DNA of 64,000 bases from Pterobdella sp. o SKG-2022 (lineage: Eukaryota > Annelida > Clitellata > Hirudinida > Piscicolidae): assembly GCA_964035795.1 (NCBI GenBank), contig OZ038320.1, forward strand, positions 13,910,776 to 13,974,775, given 5' to 3'. The first letter of the stretch is position 1. Every line of letters begins with the position of its first letter. Made by a program: the position numbers and the translations under genes. Below the pieces are notes generated by a model, which was not told where the DNA came from, ran no database searches, and worked only from the letters and a program-made list of their open reading frames with translations. This document shows, in pieces, positions 42,352 through 54,800 of the stretch.

Positions 42352-45300
42352 ATGGATAAATAGTCATACATCTGAGTGGCTGATGTACAAGAGACCATTA
42401 TCGACGTAACACTTCCTTTTCTGCCACACCTGTCCATTGAACATCGAAATCCTTATATAACAAATTGGCTACTACAATGAAATAATGACAATGCTCAAAC
42501 CTCGTAAATATTTCAAAATTGAAAATGAATGAACATGATACGTATATTAAGACGTTATTATTGTCATTCTCTAAAAATAAACTTAAATAAATAACAGAAA
42601 TTAAATCCAACTAGACTTCACTGCTCTGATAACTGGGATTAAAATCAGTCGGCGTAGATTATTGTAACTACTATAGCATACTTACAATAATCTACGCCGA
42701 TTGTTTTCAACCCCAGTTACTAGAGCAATAAAATCTAATTAGATTTAATTTCTGTTATTTATACTAGTATAGCAAATTATATAAAATAAGCCCGTATAGC
42801 TAAGCTGATAGACTTATTATCTAAAGTTATCGATCGCGCGTTTGCCAACAACTAGCATCTGTTTTGAAGTGTGTTTCCAGTCTAGCTCCATAATGTGGAA
42901 GCATAGAGGCGATGAACAATGAAAAAAAAGCCATTTATTTGGTAAAAATTAATATTAATTGCCAATCCAGCCAACTTGAAATTATCGACTTCAAGCTCCG
43001 CTGTTCCCACACTTGGGCAGTCTGTCTTGCCGTTGTCAAAAAGAAGGATCCTCCGGCAATCAAAATGACCACAAAACTTAAATATTAGTTTGTCGATACC
43101 TACTGTTACCAAGATTATAACAAAAAAGCAGCCACAAATTGCCGGCGATAAGTTTAAATCTTTTATTATAGATTGTCGAAATGTTGGTAACTACATGAGG
43201 TGATGGAGGTTTTATTAATTTTTGTTGTTACAGTTCTCTTGTTGAGCATAGAACATTTTTTTTTCTTTTTACAAATAAAATAAAAAAACTAAGAATTGCA
43301 AGTTCAAGATACATTTATTACAATAGGTGATGTCATTTTTGATTGGCCACTCACCTTTCTCACCATGCCATCACTCTTCTTCAGTAGAAATCCACTTTTA
43401 GTGCATCCATATATTTTATTGCCTTCCAAAGTTGTTAAATGACAATAATTACAATCATTGAGAATTTATTAAGTTTTGTGAATTTTGAATTTCATTTTAA
43501 ATATGAATCAATATGCTGTCATTGGAACATTAAATAAAATTGAATGTCTTTACAAAAAAATGTCTATATTATACTAAATAAATAAATTATTTGAATTGAG
43601 TGAATAAATTGCACAATAGTACCCTGAAGCTGATGAAGTCTGTACAGTGGTTGTTGTGTTGACGTGGTTGACTGTGGGATTGTATGCCGTTGAACTGCAT
43701 ATAACCTTCATTATTATGCTTTCATATGAAGTATGTTTTCATTGTTCATTGTAACTTAATTAACAAGTTTTTAAAAGTCTAAAATTGTCTTGGTGTTATA
43801 AAAAACAACGTAAAAGTTTTGCATTATTATATTTCACAGTGACATGCAGGATAGCAGCATCACACTCACCCAGTCTATTGACTTTTTGATAGCCTCCTTC
43901 AACTCAAACAATTGCTCTTTCTCGGCTTCCTGATTCTTCTTGATCACAATCATGTCTTTGGTCAGTTCCTCTACATAGCTCTTGTAATGGTCCAATGTTT
44001 TGAGCCCCTCTTTGAAAAAACTGCCGAAGTTAATTAAATTACTACCATAGAAAAATTAAAATCTTTGTCTATCGATATAATCTTTCTTGATGAAGAGAAA
44101 AAATAACTTTTTAGTGACATAATAATACTGAAACAAACTTGTTCTGAGCATGATAGAACTCCACCAGGTGACTGAGAACCACAATATTCTTCTTTGTTTT
44201 GATCTCATTCATCTTGATCAAGTACTGTTGTGTGGTATTGTATGAACTTCTATTATATTTTTCAAAAAATGTATTCGCTAATTCAACACAAAGATAACTT
44301 CATCTGAGTATTACTTCAACTGGGTAGATTAATTGATGATTGAAGAGTGACAATTTTTAAATGCTATAAGAATGTTATAATACTTCGCATGTGTGCAGCT
44401 GAAGCATCCGCCTCTCCCTCTCCATCTCTTCTGCAACCTTGCATATGAGTAATGATAAGCTACATTCATATATTTAAACAATCACAATTAATGAACGGGT
44501 ATTGATCAAAAAATTCTCGTTAAAATATTTTTTTGGCAAGAACAATATACCAAGAACCAATATAGAAAACAACGATTTTATCTATCAAATAATTGTACAG
44601 AATTTAATTTATTAACAAATATTGAATCTATAAGCATGAAGGTTTGGCACCTCAGGACCAGTGATCTCATTTTTCACCATACCAGCATCTTTCGCCAGTT
44701 GTTTCTTTTCTTTTTCTATCTTGTTACTGCGTAGAATTTAATTAAATTACATATAGATCATCATTAAAGTAATATCTTCAGTTTTTATTTTTGAAATGCT
44801 GCTACAGTATTTAATTTTGAGAATGCCATAGTATTGGAGACTAACAACTTAATTTCATAATCTTTCCAAGACTTGTCGAAGTTTTTGCGAAGACATCCTT
44901 TGAAGTTCTCGTCAGATCTGAATGATTAACAACAATTATTCAATTCATTTATGAGCATTATATGGATTTTGAACAAGGCGCTGTGGAATTATCATTAGAG
45001 CTTTAAAATGAATTTTCTAACTCTAAAATGTTGGTATAACGTTATTCAATCTTTTACGTGAAGTCCTATTAAAGCGTAACTTATTAATTATCAGATATTA
45101 TGAAGAAGTGGTACAAAGATAAATCTCACTTGAGAAGGTTTTCAACAGGGAATAATAAATTATGCGATAATTTTTGCATCTGAAAACAAAAAGCAATTTA
45201 ATCAATTCATATTAGCATTGAAACTGACGTAAAGCAATGAGAATGAATCGAATATATTCCAATTATTAAAATTAATATAAATTAATCTTTAACTAAGTAG

Positions 45301-48300
45301 AAAAATTATATAACCAAATTTTTCAGCAGTAGAGCTAGTTCTTTAGTGATGATGGAAAACTTAATAAACTCTTTTGTATTGTCTGTACTACCCTCCAAGT
45401 CTGTACTGTTCCTTCTCAACTCAAAGTCATTGAATGAGGAATGGGCCAAATTACCCAAGTTGTCTGACACACATTGTTGATTCATCACAAGCACTGTTTG
45501 TTTGGTGTTTAATTTAATCAAAAAAGATAAATTTATTAAGAAGATAAATGGCAATTAAATGCAAGAATGTATAATTGAGTTTTTTAAATGATTTTGACAA
45601 ACTAAAGTATTTAATTTGAGCAAAACCTTGAACATCATCATCATCATCATTTTATTATAGTCAGTATCTTTCTCTTTTCTAAGGGGTCACTGACTTCTTT
45701 CCATGACCTAACCCTCTCCCTCCATTTCACCCTGTCATAGCCATCTTTAAGAACTAATCCAACCCCACGACAAAGATTTTCCATCATCCCTTTCCAGGTT
45801 TACCTTGGCCTTCCCCTTCCTCTACTACCTACAACCTGAAACCTCCACGCCTGTTTGTCACAGTCGTCATCCTCTTTCCTTACTGCATGACCCAGCCATC
45901 TCAAACCCCTTGCCTCACCACTTCAACGATCGTACTATCAAACCCCAATCTAACCTTCAATGGTACTCACAGCAACCTTTCCACAACTTTCATACCATGC
46001 TCTAAAAGCTTTACACCTCGATAGCTCGCACAGTCCATAACGCTACCTTTCTTCTTATAAATGGGAACAACTGTACTCATTCTCCATTCATGAGGCATAT
46101 CCATTCCATTGAGGATTTCATTTGCTATTTGCAAAATAACTTGCTTACCATTTGGAGAAGCAGCTAGGTGCTCCTTGACAATTCCAGTTGGACCACTGGC
46201 CTTGCCATTCTTCATGATTCCTAGCACTCTTTCCACTTCGTTCATAGCAAATGGTTCCATGGGACCTACAACCACTTCTACATTCACCATCTCATCCCAT
46301 GGATTCTCCTCATTCATGATGGCCTCCATGTGCTTCTTCCACACTCTCTTCCGACCATCCTCGGCAAATACAATCTTCCCATTTTCGTCTTTAATGCAAT
46401 TATTACCTACTAAGTCGTTTGCTTCTTTCTTCACCATTTTCATTCTACGGAATACGACATTTATGTCATTCCGTATCCCCTCCATCTCTTTCACCGCCTC
46501 ATTTTTCATTGTCTCAGCAACAGCTCTCTTGGTTTTCTTTTTGTCAGAGAGATAGCAAGATTTATTTTCAGCCGATGGAAGTTGCTTCCAACTCTGAAAA
46601 CTTGTCCTCTTCTCTGAGATGGCTTTTTGCACATCCTGATTCCACCACCAAGTTTCACCGTGCTGAGGCCTACCTTTATTCGTACCACACACCTCTTGAG
46701 CAGCTTTAAGATCGGAAGACTTATATTTTAACCATGCATTTTGTTCATCGCATTTCTCATACAAAACCTTCTTTTTTTCCGAAAATTTTGTTTTGATATC
46801 TTCGTTCAAAATTTTCCGCACTTTTGTGCGATATTCCTTTTTAGCACAGCTACTTCGGGTATTTTTAAGCCACCTTCTGTCTAAAACTACCTTCAGAAGC
46901 TCACCTCCAATTACCCTTACATCCATCAGAAATTTCCTCTGCCTCTTCTTCATCAACACAAAGTCAAGCTCTGTCCCACTACATCCCCCCCATTAAAAGT
47001 TACGTTCCTACTATACTTTTTCTTAAACCAACTATTACCCACACACAAATCCTTTTCAACACAAAATTCTAAGAGCAATCTACCCTCCAAGTTTCTCATG
47101 CCTTTTTCGAAACCTCCATGAACACCTTCAAACCCATCAACCTCTTTGCCAATGTGTCCATTGAAGTCTCCTAAGCAAATCAAAACTTCATTTGCAATTT
47201 CCACTTCGCACCCTTTTCCCATCTCCTCATAAAACTTCTCTTTTTCACTCATCGATCTTCCACATTGTGGGGCATACGCGCAAACAATTCTTACAACCTT
47301 TTTACAAAAAATAATTACCACTACCATTACCCTATCTGATATCCTATTTATTTCCACAACATTCATACATAAATCCTCTCTAACTAATATTTCTACACCA
47401 CCTATCTTATCTTCATTACCAGACCACCATTGTTTAAACCTCTTATCTAAACTACCTACAAACTTTGAACCCATGCCTCTCCACCTCACTTCTTAGATGC
47501 AGCAAATACTAACCTCCCTCCTCACCAACTCTTCACACAACTTCATACTCTTCCCATTTAATGAACCAATATTAAAAATACCAAAAGAAAAAGACCTCCT
47601 AAAAGAACAAGAATAAAAAGAAGAAAGCCCAGGGATTCTTAGCACCCTCTGCCCATTCAAGAGCTGCTGGGAACTGAGGGCCATTGCTTTATTTTGTATA
47701 TTCATGGAAAAATTTGTGGAGCAAAAGTGCTCGATGAAGCATGCCCTTGCTTCCACTTCATAGCACATGTTTTATGACTTCAAATAACCAAATAAGAATG
47801 CAGCTGAATGAATTTTGTTTATTTACAAACAATTCATTTTATATCTGCAAGTCATGTTTAATATAGCGAGAAAATTGAAAAGTGACAGAAATCAAACTTT
47901 TTAATTTTCTCGCTATATTAAACATGACTTGCAGATATAAAGTAGTGATATGAAGTAGTGTTGAAATTTGTCATCAATAACGAAGAACAAGTTGAAGTTA
48001 TATATGAGAATTTAAATTTTGTTTCATGGTAAAAATTCGAAATTTTTCTCTGAAAATTGAAAATATTTCAGAAAGTCAGTTCTTAGAATGATTTATACAG
48101 TTGTCAATGAACACATGAGTTGTGTTTTGAATCATTGGAATGTATACAAATACACTTGTATCATCAAATCAGAATCATCAAATTAAATTTACAAGATGAA
48201 AATATGTTGGGTGCATTGATTTCTACAAATAAAACCGTAACATTCATTTAAATGACAGTACTATCTCCAAACAAATTGATAAATAATATAGATGTTAATA

Positions 48301-50562
48301 CCATTTTTTTTTTATATAATGCTTCATGGTAAGGATCAGAGAATCCCCAATTGAAAATAAAAACATTATAAACTATTATTCAAAATAAGTTAATATTATT
48401 CTAGAAAAACAATCAACCTAGCTAAAAATAGATACCATTAATAAACTTGTTTGGTGGATGGCTGTTAAAATTTAAAAAGTTTTCAAAACTAATTATTGAG
48501 GGAATAATGCTCTATAAACTGGGAAACCTTGGTCGCTTGGTCAAAAGCATTGAAAATTGCACCTGATGTTTCAAATGTTGTAGTATATTATACTACTGTG
48601 AATGCTTCAGTTAATGAGGTTGATACCAACCAGCCTAGTTTATTAATAATACTTAACTTCTACTTAAAAATAAAAATGCTCAAAAATTTTAATTTCTATA
48701 ATGAATACAATAATAATTTGAATAACTTTTTATTTTCAATTTTTTATGAGAAATTTTTGATACATTTATATATATACAAAAATTCTTCATAAAAAATTGA
48801 AAATAAAGTTATTCAAAGAATATAAAAAAATATACATAAGATGTCTCTAAAAAATTATAATAATAATATGCCTTTTGAAGTCAATTTGACACCAAAAGTA
48901 GGATTGAAGAGATCCAATTTAAAAATACATAAGTGGTTAGAACACTATATACATCCAAAGAAAATAAGTTTTGTTTTGTCAGACTTTATGTTACTTAAGA
49001 CAATAGCAGATTAAAATTGAGATTGATGCATGATGGGATTCTGGTTTAAAAACAATACAAATAATGTAGATGTCTCAAGAGGCATTAGAAATTATTATGT
49101 ATGTTCCAAATCATTTGATGAAAATATTTGCAATAATTTTAAATTTTAATTAAAGTTGTAGTTACATTCAAAGTTTAAAAAACTTGTATAGCAATTCTTC
49201 ATGCTGAAATGTTCAAAGCCTGCAGTGAGCATTCACTATTGCATACCACAAAACTGGCACATGCAAAAAGCACTATTATTACAATTTAATAAACAAAAAC
49301 CGGATATATTATACTGCACAATCAGCCGACCAAAGAATGAGTAGAGGCTCTTGAGAATAAGAAATTTAGTGGTTTGGTTACTCAGAAGAATAAATGAAAT
49401 TGGTTGAGTTAAGATATAGAACATCAAATGTCTAACTAAAAAACTTGAAAAAAAAGCCATGAAAGACCTGAGAGCTCAAATGCAAGATCTCAAGACCTGA
49501 TTTTCTTTATAATATAAGGTGTTAAACTATGATGGAAAGTTTTGAATATAATCTCTTGATTTTTATAATCTTTTGGAGATTTATCAAAATTCAAAAACCT
49601 TTAATGCATTTGAATGTCCAAAAGGAATGGTTGAAAATAATGCAAATCAAACAATTATTAGCTACCTACTTATGAAAACTTCATTGATGAACAATTTTTA
49701 TTTGAATAATTTATTTTTATTATGCATCTTTTTTAAAATAATTTGCAGAAGTTTAAAGATGTGGATCTGAACTGAAAACTTGGAAAAATATGCAAAAACA
49801 AGTTTAAATGTGTCTAAACGAAGCAAAAACACTAATTATATAATTTCTCTAATTGAAATTTATAAAAATATAGACCAATGAAGAGCTTCATCCTAGTAGC
49901 TCATTAACTAAAACAGATAAAAAGAAGCTTTTATTTTTGATTCGATTGCTACCAAACAAACATGGAACTCACTGTTGCCTGAACTCCTTAAGGCCTTGAG
50001 TGACTTCTTTAACTTGCCCAAGTTGCTTTTATCCTTCTCCATTAGCTTATGATTAAATTTTTTTAATTAAAACATATATCACAATTTTTTTGAGTTCTAA
50101 AAGCTGAGCTAAATTAAACGTTAAAAATGAGATTATGACTGAATTTATTTGACTGAAAAAGACTAAAAAAGAAGTTAGTTTCAACATTTTGAAGTGAAAT
50201 TCATCTAAAATTTAGCTTATCCAGTTTAATTAAATTAATTAAGAGCTTTAGTTTCAGCAAGAAACATCTGAATTATTTCAAAAACTAACATTCTCATAGT
50301 GATTAACTGTAGATTTGCATTGTCCCAATCTAAATCGTAGTTTTCAGTATTTAGAATGATAAATTAATAGTAAATTTAGTTAATTCTTTTATGCATTTCA
50401 TTGAAATATGCTTTGAAATTATAATTCATAAAATAATTTTTGAAATTTTTGTTTAAAATGAAAATATTGAAACCGGTTGATGAAATGAGAAGTGGTAGGA
50501 GAGTTACAATCTTCCCATACATCCTTGACAAAGTCACTAATGTTTATCAACTTTTCAGGCAT
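32807..50562 (-). CDS. ASAP: ASAP-family Arf GTPase-activating protein (BAR-PH-ArfGAP-ANK-SH3)
   Basis: Thirty-six minus-strand exons, all phase-consistent, give about 970 residues. Order: 50474-50562 (ATG), 50308-50329, 49973-50045, 45315-45493, 45130-45179, 44849-44917, 44651-44726, 44384-44437, 44139-44224, 43866-44020, 43623-43694, 43355-43422, 42370-42429, 42131-42172, 41905-41950, 41403-41457, 40806-40959, 40642-40681, 39689-39822, 39300-39391, 39032-39144, 38857-38924, 38447-38538, 38228-38293, 37987-38113, 37784-37852, 37602-37643, 35773-35920, 35401-35438, 35092-35119, 34745-34802, 34446-34483, 33742-33971, 33363-33426, 33201-33244, 32807-32878. Domains: BAR about 5-285 ([28 protein letters not shown]); PH about 308-420 ([20 protein letters not shown]); ArfGAP about 450-570 with CCDC and CLEC zinc ligands and arginine finger ([12 protein letters not shown]); ankyrin about 580-700 ([22 protein letters not shown]); proline-rich part ([17 protein letters not shown]); SH3 about 911-970 ([19 protein letters not shown]). 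Such proteins bend membrane and stimulate GTP hydrolysis on Arf at focal adhesions and endosomes. Both copies of class-defining residues are intact. Confidence 0.95.
36010..37440 (-). mobile_element. CR1/L2-like LINE, 5' truncated, in an ASAP intron
   Basis: Minus strand, sense to the host gene, between ASAP exons 37602-37643 and 35773-35920. It carries RT motifs ([27 protein letters not shown] and LADDITLF across a stop near 37055) and the long C-terminal part at 36198-36812 ([57 protein letters not shown]). The 3' end has GCGCCTCTGAAGCAATC and a tail of ATT repeats at 36010-36035, typical of this group. Frameshifts and stops show it is inactive. The poly-ATT end adjoins the GC-rich exon 35773-35920. 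Confidence 0.85.
41222..41330. mobile_element. Relic sharing the interior of the 61.4 kb foldback element
   Basis: CGCTAATGTTTTATGACAAG and the next 30 bases match 61418-61465 with few differences (TTATGATAAGGCTAAACTTA there). The long inverted arms of the 61.4 kb copy are absent here. It lies in an ASAP intron. Confidence 0.6.
42247..42354. repeat. (GATA)n microsatellite in an ASAP intron
   Basis: About 27 GATA units with one GACA variant near 42271, between ASAP exons 42370-42429 and 42131-42172. It ends only about 15 bp from the upstream exon's donor. Confidence 0.97.
42586..42762. mobile_element. Foldback (MITE-like) element in an ASAP intron
   Basis: Imperfect hairpin with arms of about 80 bp: TAAATAAATAACAGAAATTA on the left is mirrored by AATTTCTGTTATTTATA on the right, with GGCGTAGATTATTGTAA / TTACAATAATCTACGCC close to the loop (loop about 42670-42680). 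There is no coding capacity. Confidence 0.75.
42788..42845 (+). repeat. Degenerate tRNA-like sequence
   Basis: GCCCGTATAGCTAAGCTGAT then AGACTTATTATCTAAAG resembles the acceptor, D arm and anticodon arm of a tRNA, followed by a poor T-arm match (ATCGATCGCGCGTTTGCC). The D stem is mispaired, so it is not a functional tRNA. The head resembles 16818-16848, suggesting a tRNA-derived SINE family. Confidence 0.35.
45633..47780 (-). mobile_element. LINE with endonuclease, RT core deleted, in an ASAP intron
   Basis: Minus strand, sense to host. From its 5' side: an apurinic-type endonuclease domain (46953-47489; [32 protein letters not shown]), the linker and RT N-terminus (45967-46959; [53 protein letters not shown]). 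Then there is an abrupt jump at about 45970 to the extreme 3' end (GGRGKPR-type region at about 45700-45965) and an ATG-repeat tail at 45633-45651. The catalytic RT palm is therefore lost by internal deletion. It belongs to the same family as the copy at 53850-55890. Confidence 0.88.
47838..47942. repeat. Near-perfect hairpin upstream of the LINE
   Basis: TTTATATCTGCAAGTCATGT and the following 24 bases (TTAATATAGCGAGAAAATTG) are mirrored at 47898-47942 with a loop of about 15 bases. GTTTAATATAGCGA occurs again at about 55880, beside the other copy of this LINE family, and at about 8408. Confidence 0.8.
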
Positions 50563-51856
50563 TATTTCACTTATGAATATTCTCTTTTATTCAATGATTA
50601 CTTTCACAGTAAAAATTCTTTCATAATATTTTATAAGTTTTTGTTGTTCAAAGCAATGATTTATTTGTAATCATGATCAAAATAGGAGGCCAGTAAGCAA
50701 AGTGTCAGATGAAAAAATTTATTTTTTTATAATTTTTATATTTTATGAAAAAATTTATTTCAAAGCATTTTTTAATTAAAGAAAAAAACTATTTTAATTT
50801 GATAAGTCAAACAGGATACCAATATGTATATAAAAACAAACAACGCTTGTGAAAAGGACTCCAAAATGTGAAATCCCAGGTACGAAAAAATAAAGTTGAT
50901 ATTAATCATACCAACAAATCTATCGTAAAAAATATTGTATCAATATAAAATTTTAAATTTAAATAACTTCCACTAGTTAAGCTTGTGAGTTATAAATATG
51001 AGATCACATTATAATAGAAATTAATTTATGTTGAAAATTTATTGTTAGTGAGGGGAAGTGGAACTTTGAATAATTGAAATTTTCTTTCATATATTAGGAT
51101 TTTAATTTGTGTTTAAAGGTTTGAAACTATTTGGTAACAAAGTTTTTTTTCTGAAATAGCATGCAATAATGCTTTGAAAAATAAATTATTTTTCCTGTTA
51201 TCACTTTTCCAGTTTTAACAATGAAGAACAAAATGGTCATACATCGATTTTAACACGTAGCCAAATTGTATATAATTTTTATTATTTTGTAACTGAAATT
51301 TTACTTGACGGGAAATTTCTTATTTTATTTTTTGTGTTAAGGCTTACAACGATGAGAATAAATTATATTTCTTGACGTAATTATCCTTTTATAAAATCTC
51401 TAACACTTTTTGCTTCATACCAACCCATCTAACTTATGGTTTTTATTATCAGGATTGTTAGAAGTTAGGTTATAAATTTAGAGAGCTGAAACAGATAAAA
51501 AATCGGTTTCGATTTCTTTGAGAAAACGAACTGTTCTTATTTAAACAAAATTAAATTTATTCATGGACCACCAATTATTTTTTGTACACAATATATAATT
51601 TAAGACTTAATTTTGCGTTGTCTTGTTACCGCAACACAGAAATAGTTCGTTTTGAATCATGAAGCTATCATGTTTATTTTCTTCAGTTAAAAAATTGGCT
51701 TTGTATAACATAAGTGAAAGTTTAAATTTGATAGAATAGATCATAGAATTGTATTTAATATTTATTTTTTTAAACTATCATAACTTCAACAATAATTTTT
51801 CTGTTTTAAAACCATTTTTCAAATGATAATTTAAGTACGTTGAGTTTCTGATACAT

Positions 51857-54800
51857 TTAATTAACTTTCTTTCCGATTTTCTTCGGGTTAATGTTAAATT
51901 TCTTTTTCCTTTGTAAGTACATTCTATTCATTAACAAGCCCATACCTTTGAAATGAAAGATGAAATTTTTCGAATATCAAGCATATCAGACAAATCCTAC
52001 ATTATGATGTTTAAAAATTTGAATATTGAACTTTTAATGATTAAAATTGAACCTAGAAGGAAGAGTCCCATATAAGTGATGAGAAATGTGCAAAAGTGAA
52101 AGTGCAAGTTCAAACGATTTGGTAAGAGATAGTTGAAGCGACCAGATGATTCGAAAAGAGGTAGGGCCATGATCATTATTGTTCCTGTGTTTATGTATTT
52201 TGTCGTCAATTTTATTACTCACATTAACCTTAATGTTGATTCATGAGTTTTAATAGAAGCAGTTACCTTCAAAGAAAGACCCCAAAGGATAGAGAGGTAT
52301 CCAGATGGTGTATCTGATCCACGTGAGCAAGGGGAAATCCATTTTCAAGGAAGAAAACACGTAATAAGGATATCTTGAAACAGTTCATTTATGATAGTTA
52401 GTGACCACTTGAAAAACCAGTGTTGAAAATTGGTTAAAAAATTTTCTTTATTGTTGTGAGTAATTTTCCATTATTAACAAATATGGGTAATTTTCCATTG
52501 GTTAAAAACTCATGTGCTAAACTTGAGCATACCCGTGGGCATGCCTGAAAGGAGTGACCGCGTACCTATATATATATGAGCGTTAACTTTTCTGTGTGCG
52601 ATAATAATTTAGTTGATTAGTATTCTAGTTATCATTAGCGTTAGTTGTTCTAATTAATTGTGTTTTTATCTTGTTGATAAAATTCTATTTGTTCAGTTGA
52701 AACCCCATAATAAACGAAGCTACAACACTTATTATAATATATTCATTATTAAATTAGTCTCCGGTACTTATTTCAGTAACTAGAGTTGATAGTAGTTGCC
52801 TAATACTTTTACATCACTAAATTCTTTCGAGTGGGTACATATTTTTCATGATTCTGTAGCTTCTTTGACGCAAATCAGCTAAAAAATTAGAAATAGTGGT
52901 GCTGAAAATAATTTTAAGGTATAAATGTTCGAAAAAGAAACAAATCATTTTATTCATAAAAAATTTTGTATAGCACTGTCAGCTCAATCTAACAAAATTT
53001 ACCGTTTCTACACTTTTCCTACCGCTGTCAAAAAAAAACCCTCCACTAAGCCAGCTAACAACTATACCAGTCGAAGTCAACTGTAATCAAAACTATAACA
53101 AAAAGGCAGTTCAAGTGCGAAAATGTTAAGTTTATCTCAATAAGTTGTTTAATAAGAATAGATTGAAACAATTTCGAAAATTGTAGATTTTTTTAAAGTT
53201 TGAACAAATTATGTTAAAATAAGTTGGTATGAAATGAGGTAATACTAGACTTTCAAACAGTTGTTTAAATGCACAAAGATTTTCGATGCTGAAAAAATAT
53301 CATCGTGATGTTCCTATTAGGTGAATATCGAAAGAATTTTTGCATTGGAATGAATATCTGGCATTTTCTCATTTCCTGATTTAAATAGGCTGTTCAAATC
53401 ACACGTTGCCATATTTTTATATATTTTATGAAATTTATTATTTCAATTTTAATCAAGTTGTTCATCACGAACTTCTAGTCCACTTGCATTTGCCCAAATA
53501 TTGCGTTCTTATCGAATATATAGACTCCTAAATCGAAGTGGCTGTCCCCATGGGAATATGTAAACAGAAGTTTCCTTACAACTGACTTTGTACGTAAAAA
53601 CTTACAATAAGTCAACCAATGAAATAGTTATATATTGATCTGAAACAATTTTTGCTTAAATACCTGAAAACTTCGACGGCACTCCAAGTGATAAAAAGGT
53701 AGCCTATGATGGGTTTGTTATGAAAACGTTCCTCTGGCCATATGAGCACGAACAAGATAAAACCACGTCCTAACACCTAGCAAAATTAACTACGGTCAGA
53801 TTCAAATTATGTAGTAAATTTATAAAGCATTTTGTTCAAAAAATTTTTAAAATATTGTTTGAAGATTTTCAGATTTCTTTCCTCGACCTAACTCTCTCTC
53901 TCTGCATTTCACCCTGTCGTATACATCTTCAAGACCTAACCCAAGCCCACGAGAAAGGTTTTCCATCATAATTTTCCACGTTAACCTTGGCTTTCCCCTT
54001 CCTCTACTGCCTTTCCCATCCAACCTCCACACCTGCTCAACACAATCATCCTCCCCTTTCTTTACAACATGCTCCAGCCATCTCAAAATCAATTGTCTCA
54101 CAATTTCAATAACCGTATTATTCAACCCTAATTTAACCATAAATTCCTTGGTACTCACGCCATCAACTAGTTGCACACCACATCATTCGGAGCATCCGTT
54201 TTTCTGCTTTTCCCAACATACTTTCTTCAACGGATCTTACCATCCAAGTTTCCGACATGTCATGACAGGCCTCACACATGTCCTATAAATTTTTTCTTTG
54301 ATATTCCATGTGCGTCTTTCACCACATAAAATAGAAGACATATTGTTGAATGCCTTCCATCCCAGCACTATCCTGCGTGTAACAGCTAGCTCACTTCCTC
54401 CTCCACCATTCATTTCATCCCCTAGACAACAATAACTATTTACTCTCTCCAAATCACTCAAACAACTATTTGAAAGATTCTTACATTCCTCATTTGAACC
54501 ATTCATACAAGCCCTGCATTCAACTCTCTTTACCCTAGCACACCGCGCATGAATCCACTTTTTAGATGTCTTGCACCTCCCACAATTCATCGTAGCCCTC
54601 TTACCACACACACTAGGTGGATCAATCTTAGCCAAGACAACAACCCACTACCCCCCCCGCACTCTATCACTTTTGTCTTACCAAGATTAGCTTTCGATCC
54701 TTTCCCCACAAAAACTGCCTGCTAACGGATGAATTGTGCTTCCTGTTCTTCCATAGTTACTACACACACCACATGAATCAATCGTAGCCAAGACAACAAC

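Larger units (their letters stand above)
45494..49972. other. Long BAR-region intron of ASAP
   Basis: This 4.5 kb intron holds the LINE at 45633-47780, the hairpin at 47838-47942 and otherwise AT-rich sequence (47950-49970) in which no exon or repeat family was recognised. Confidence 0.6.

Noticed and set aside
42225..42437. Frame encoding repeated Tyr-Leu-Ser-Ile
   Set aside because: Translation of the GATA microsatellite.
42788..42845. Functional tRNA gene
   Set aside because: D stem and T arm do not pair and there is no acceptor 3' half.
46109..46709. Plus-strand frames of 96-148 codons
   Set aside because: Antisense to the LINE endonuclease/RT ORF; low-information Ser/Phe/Pro-rich shadows.
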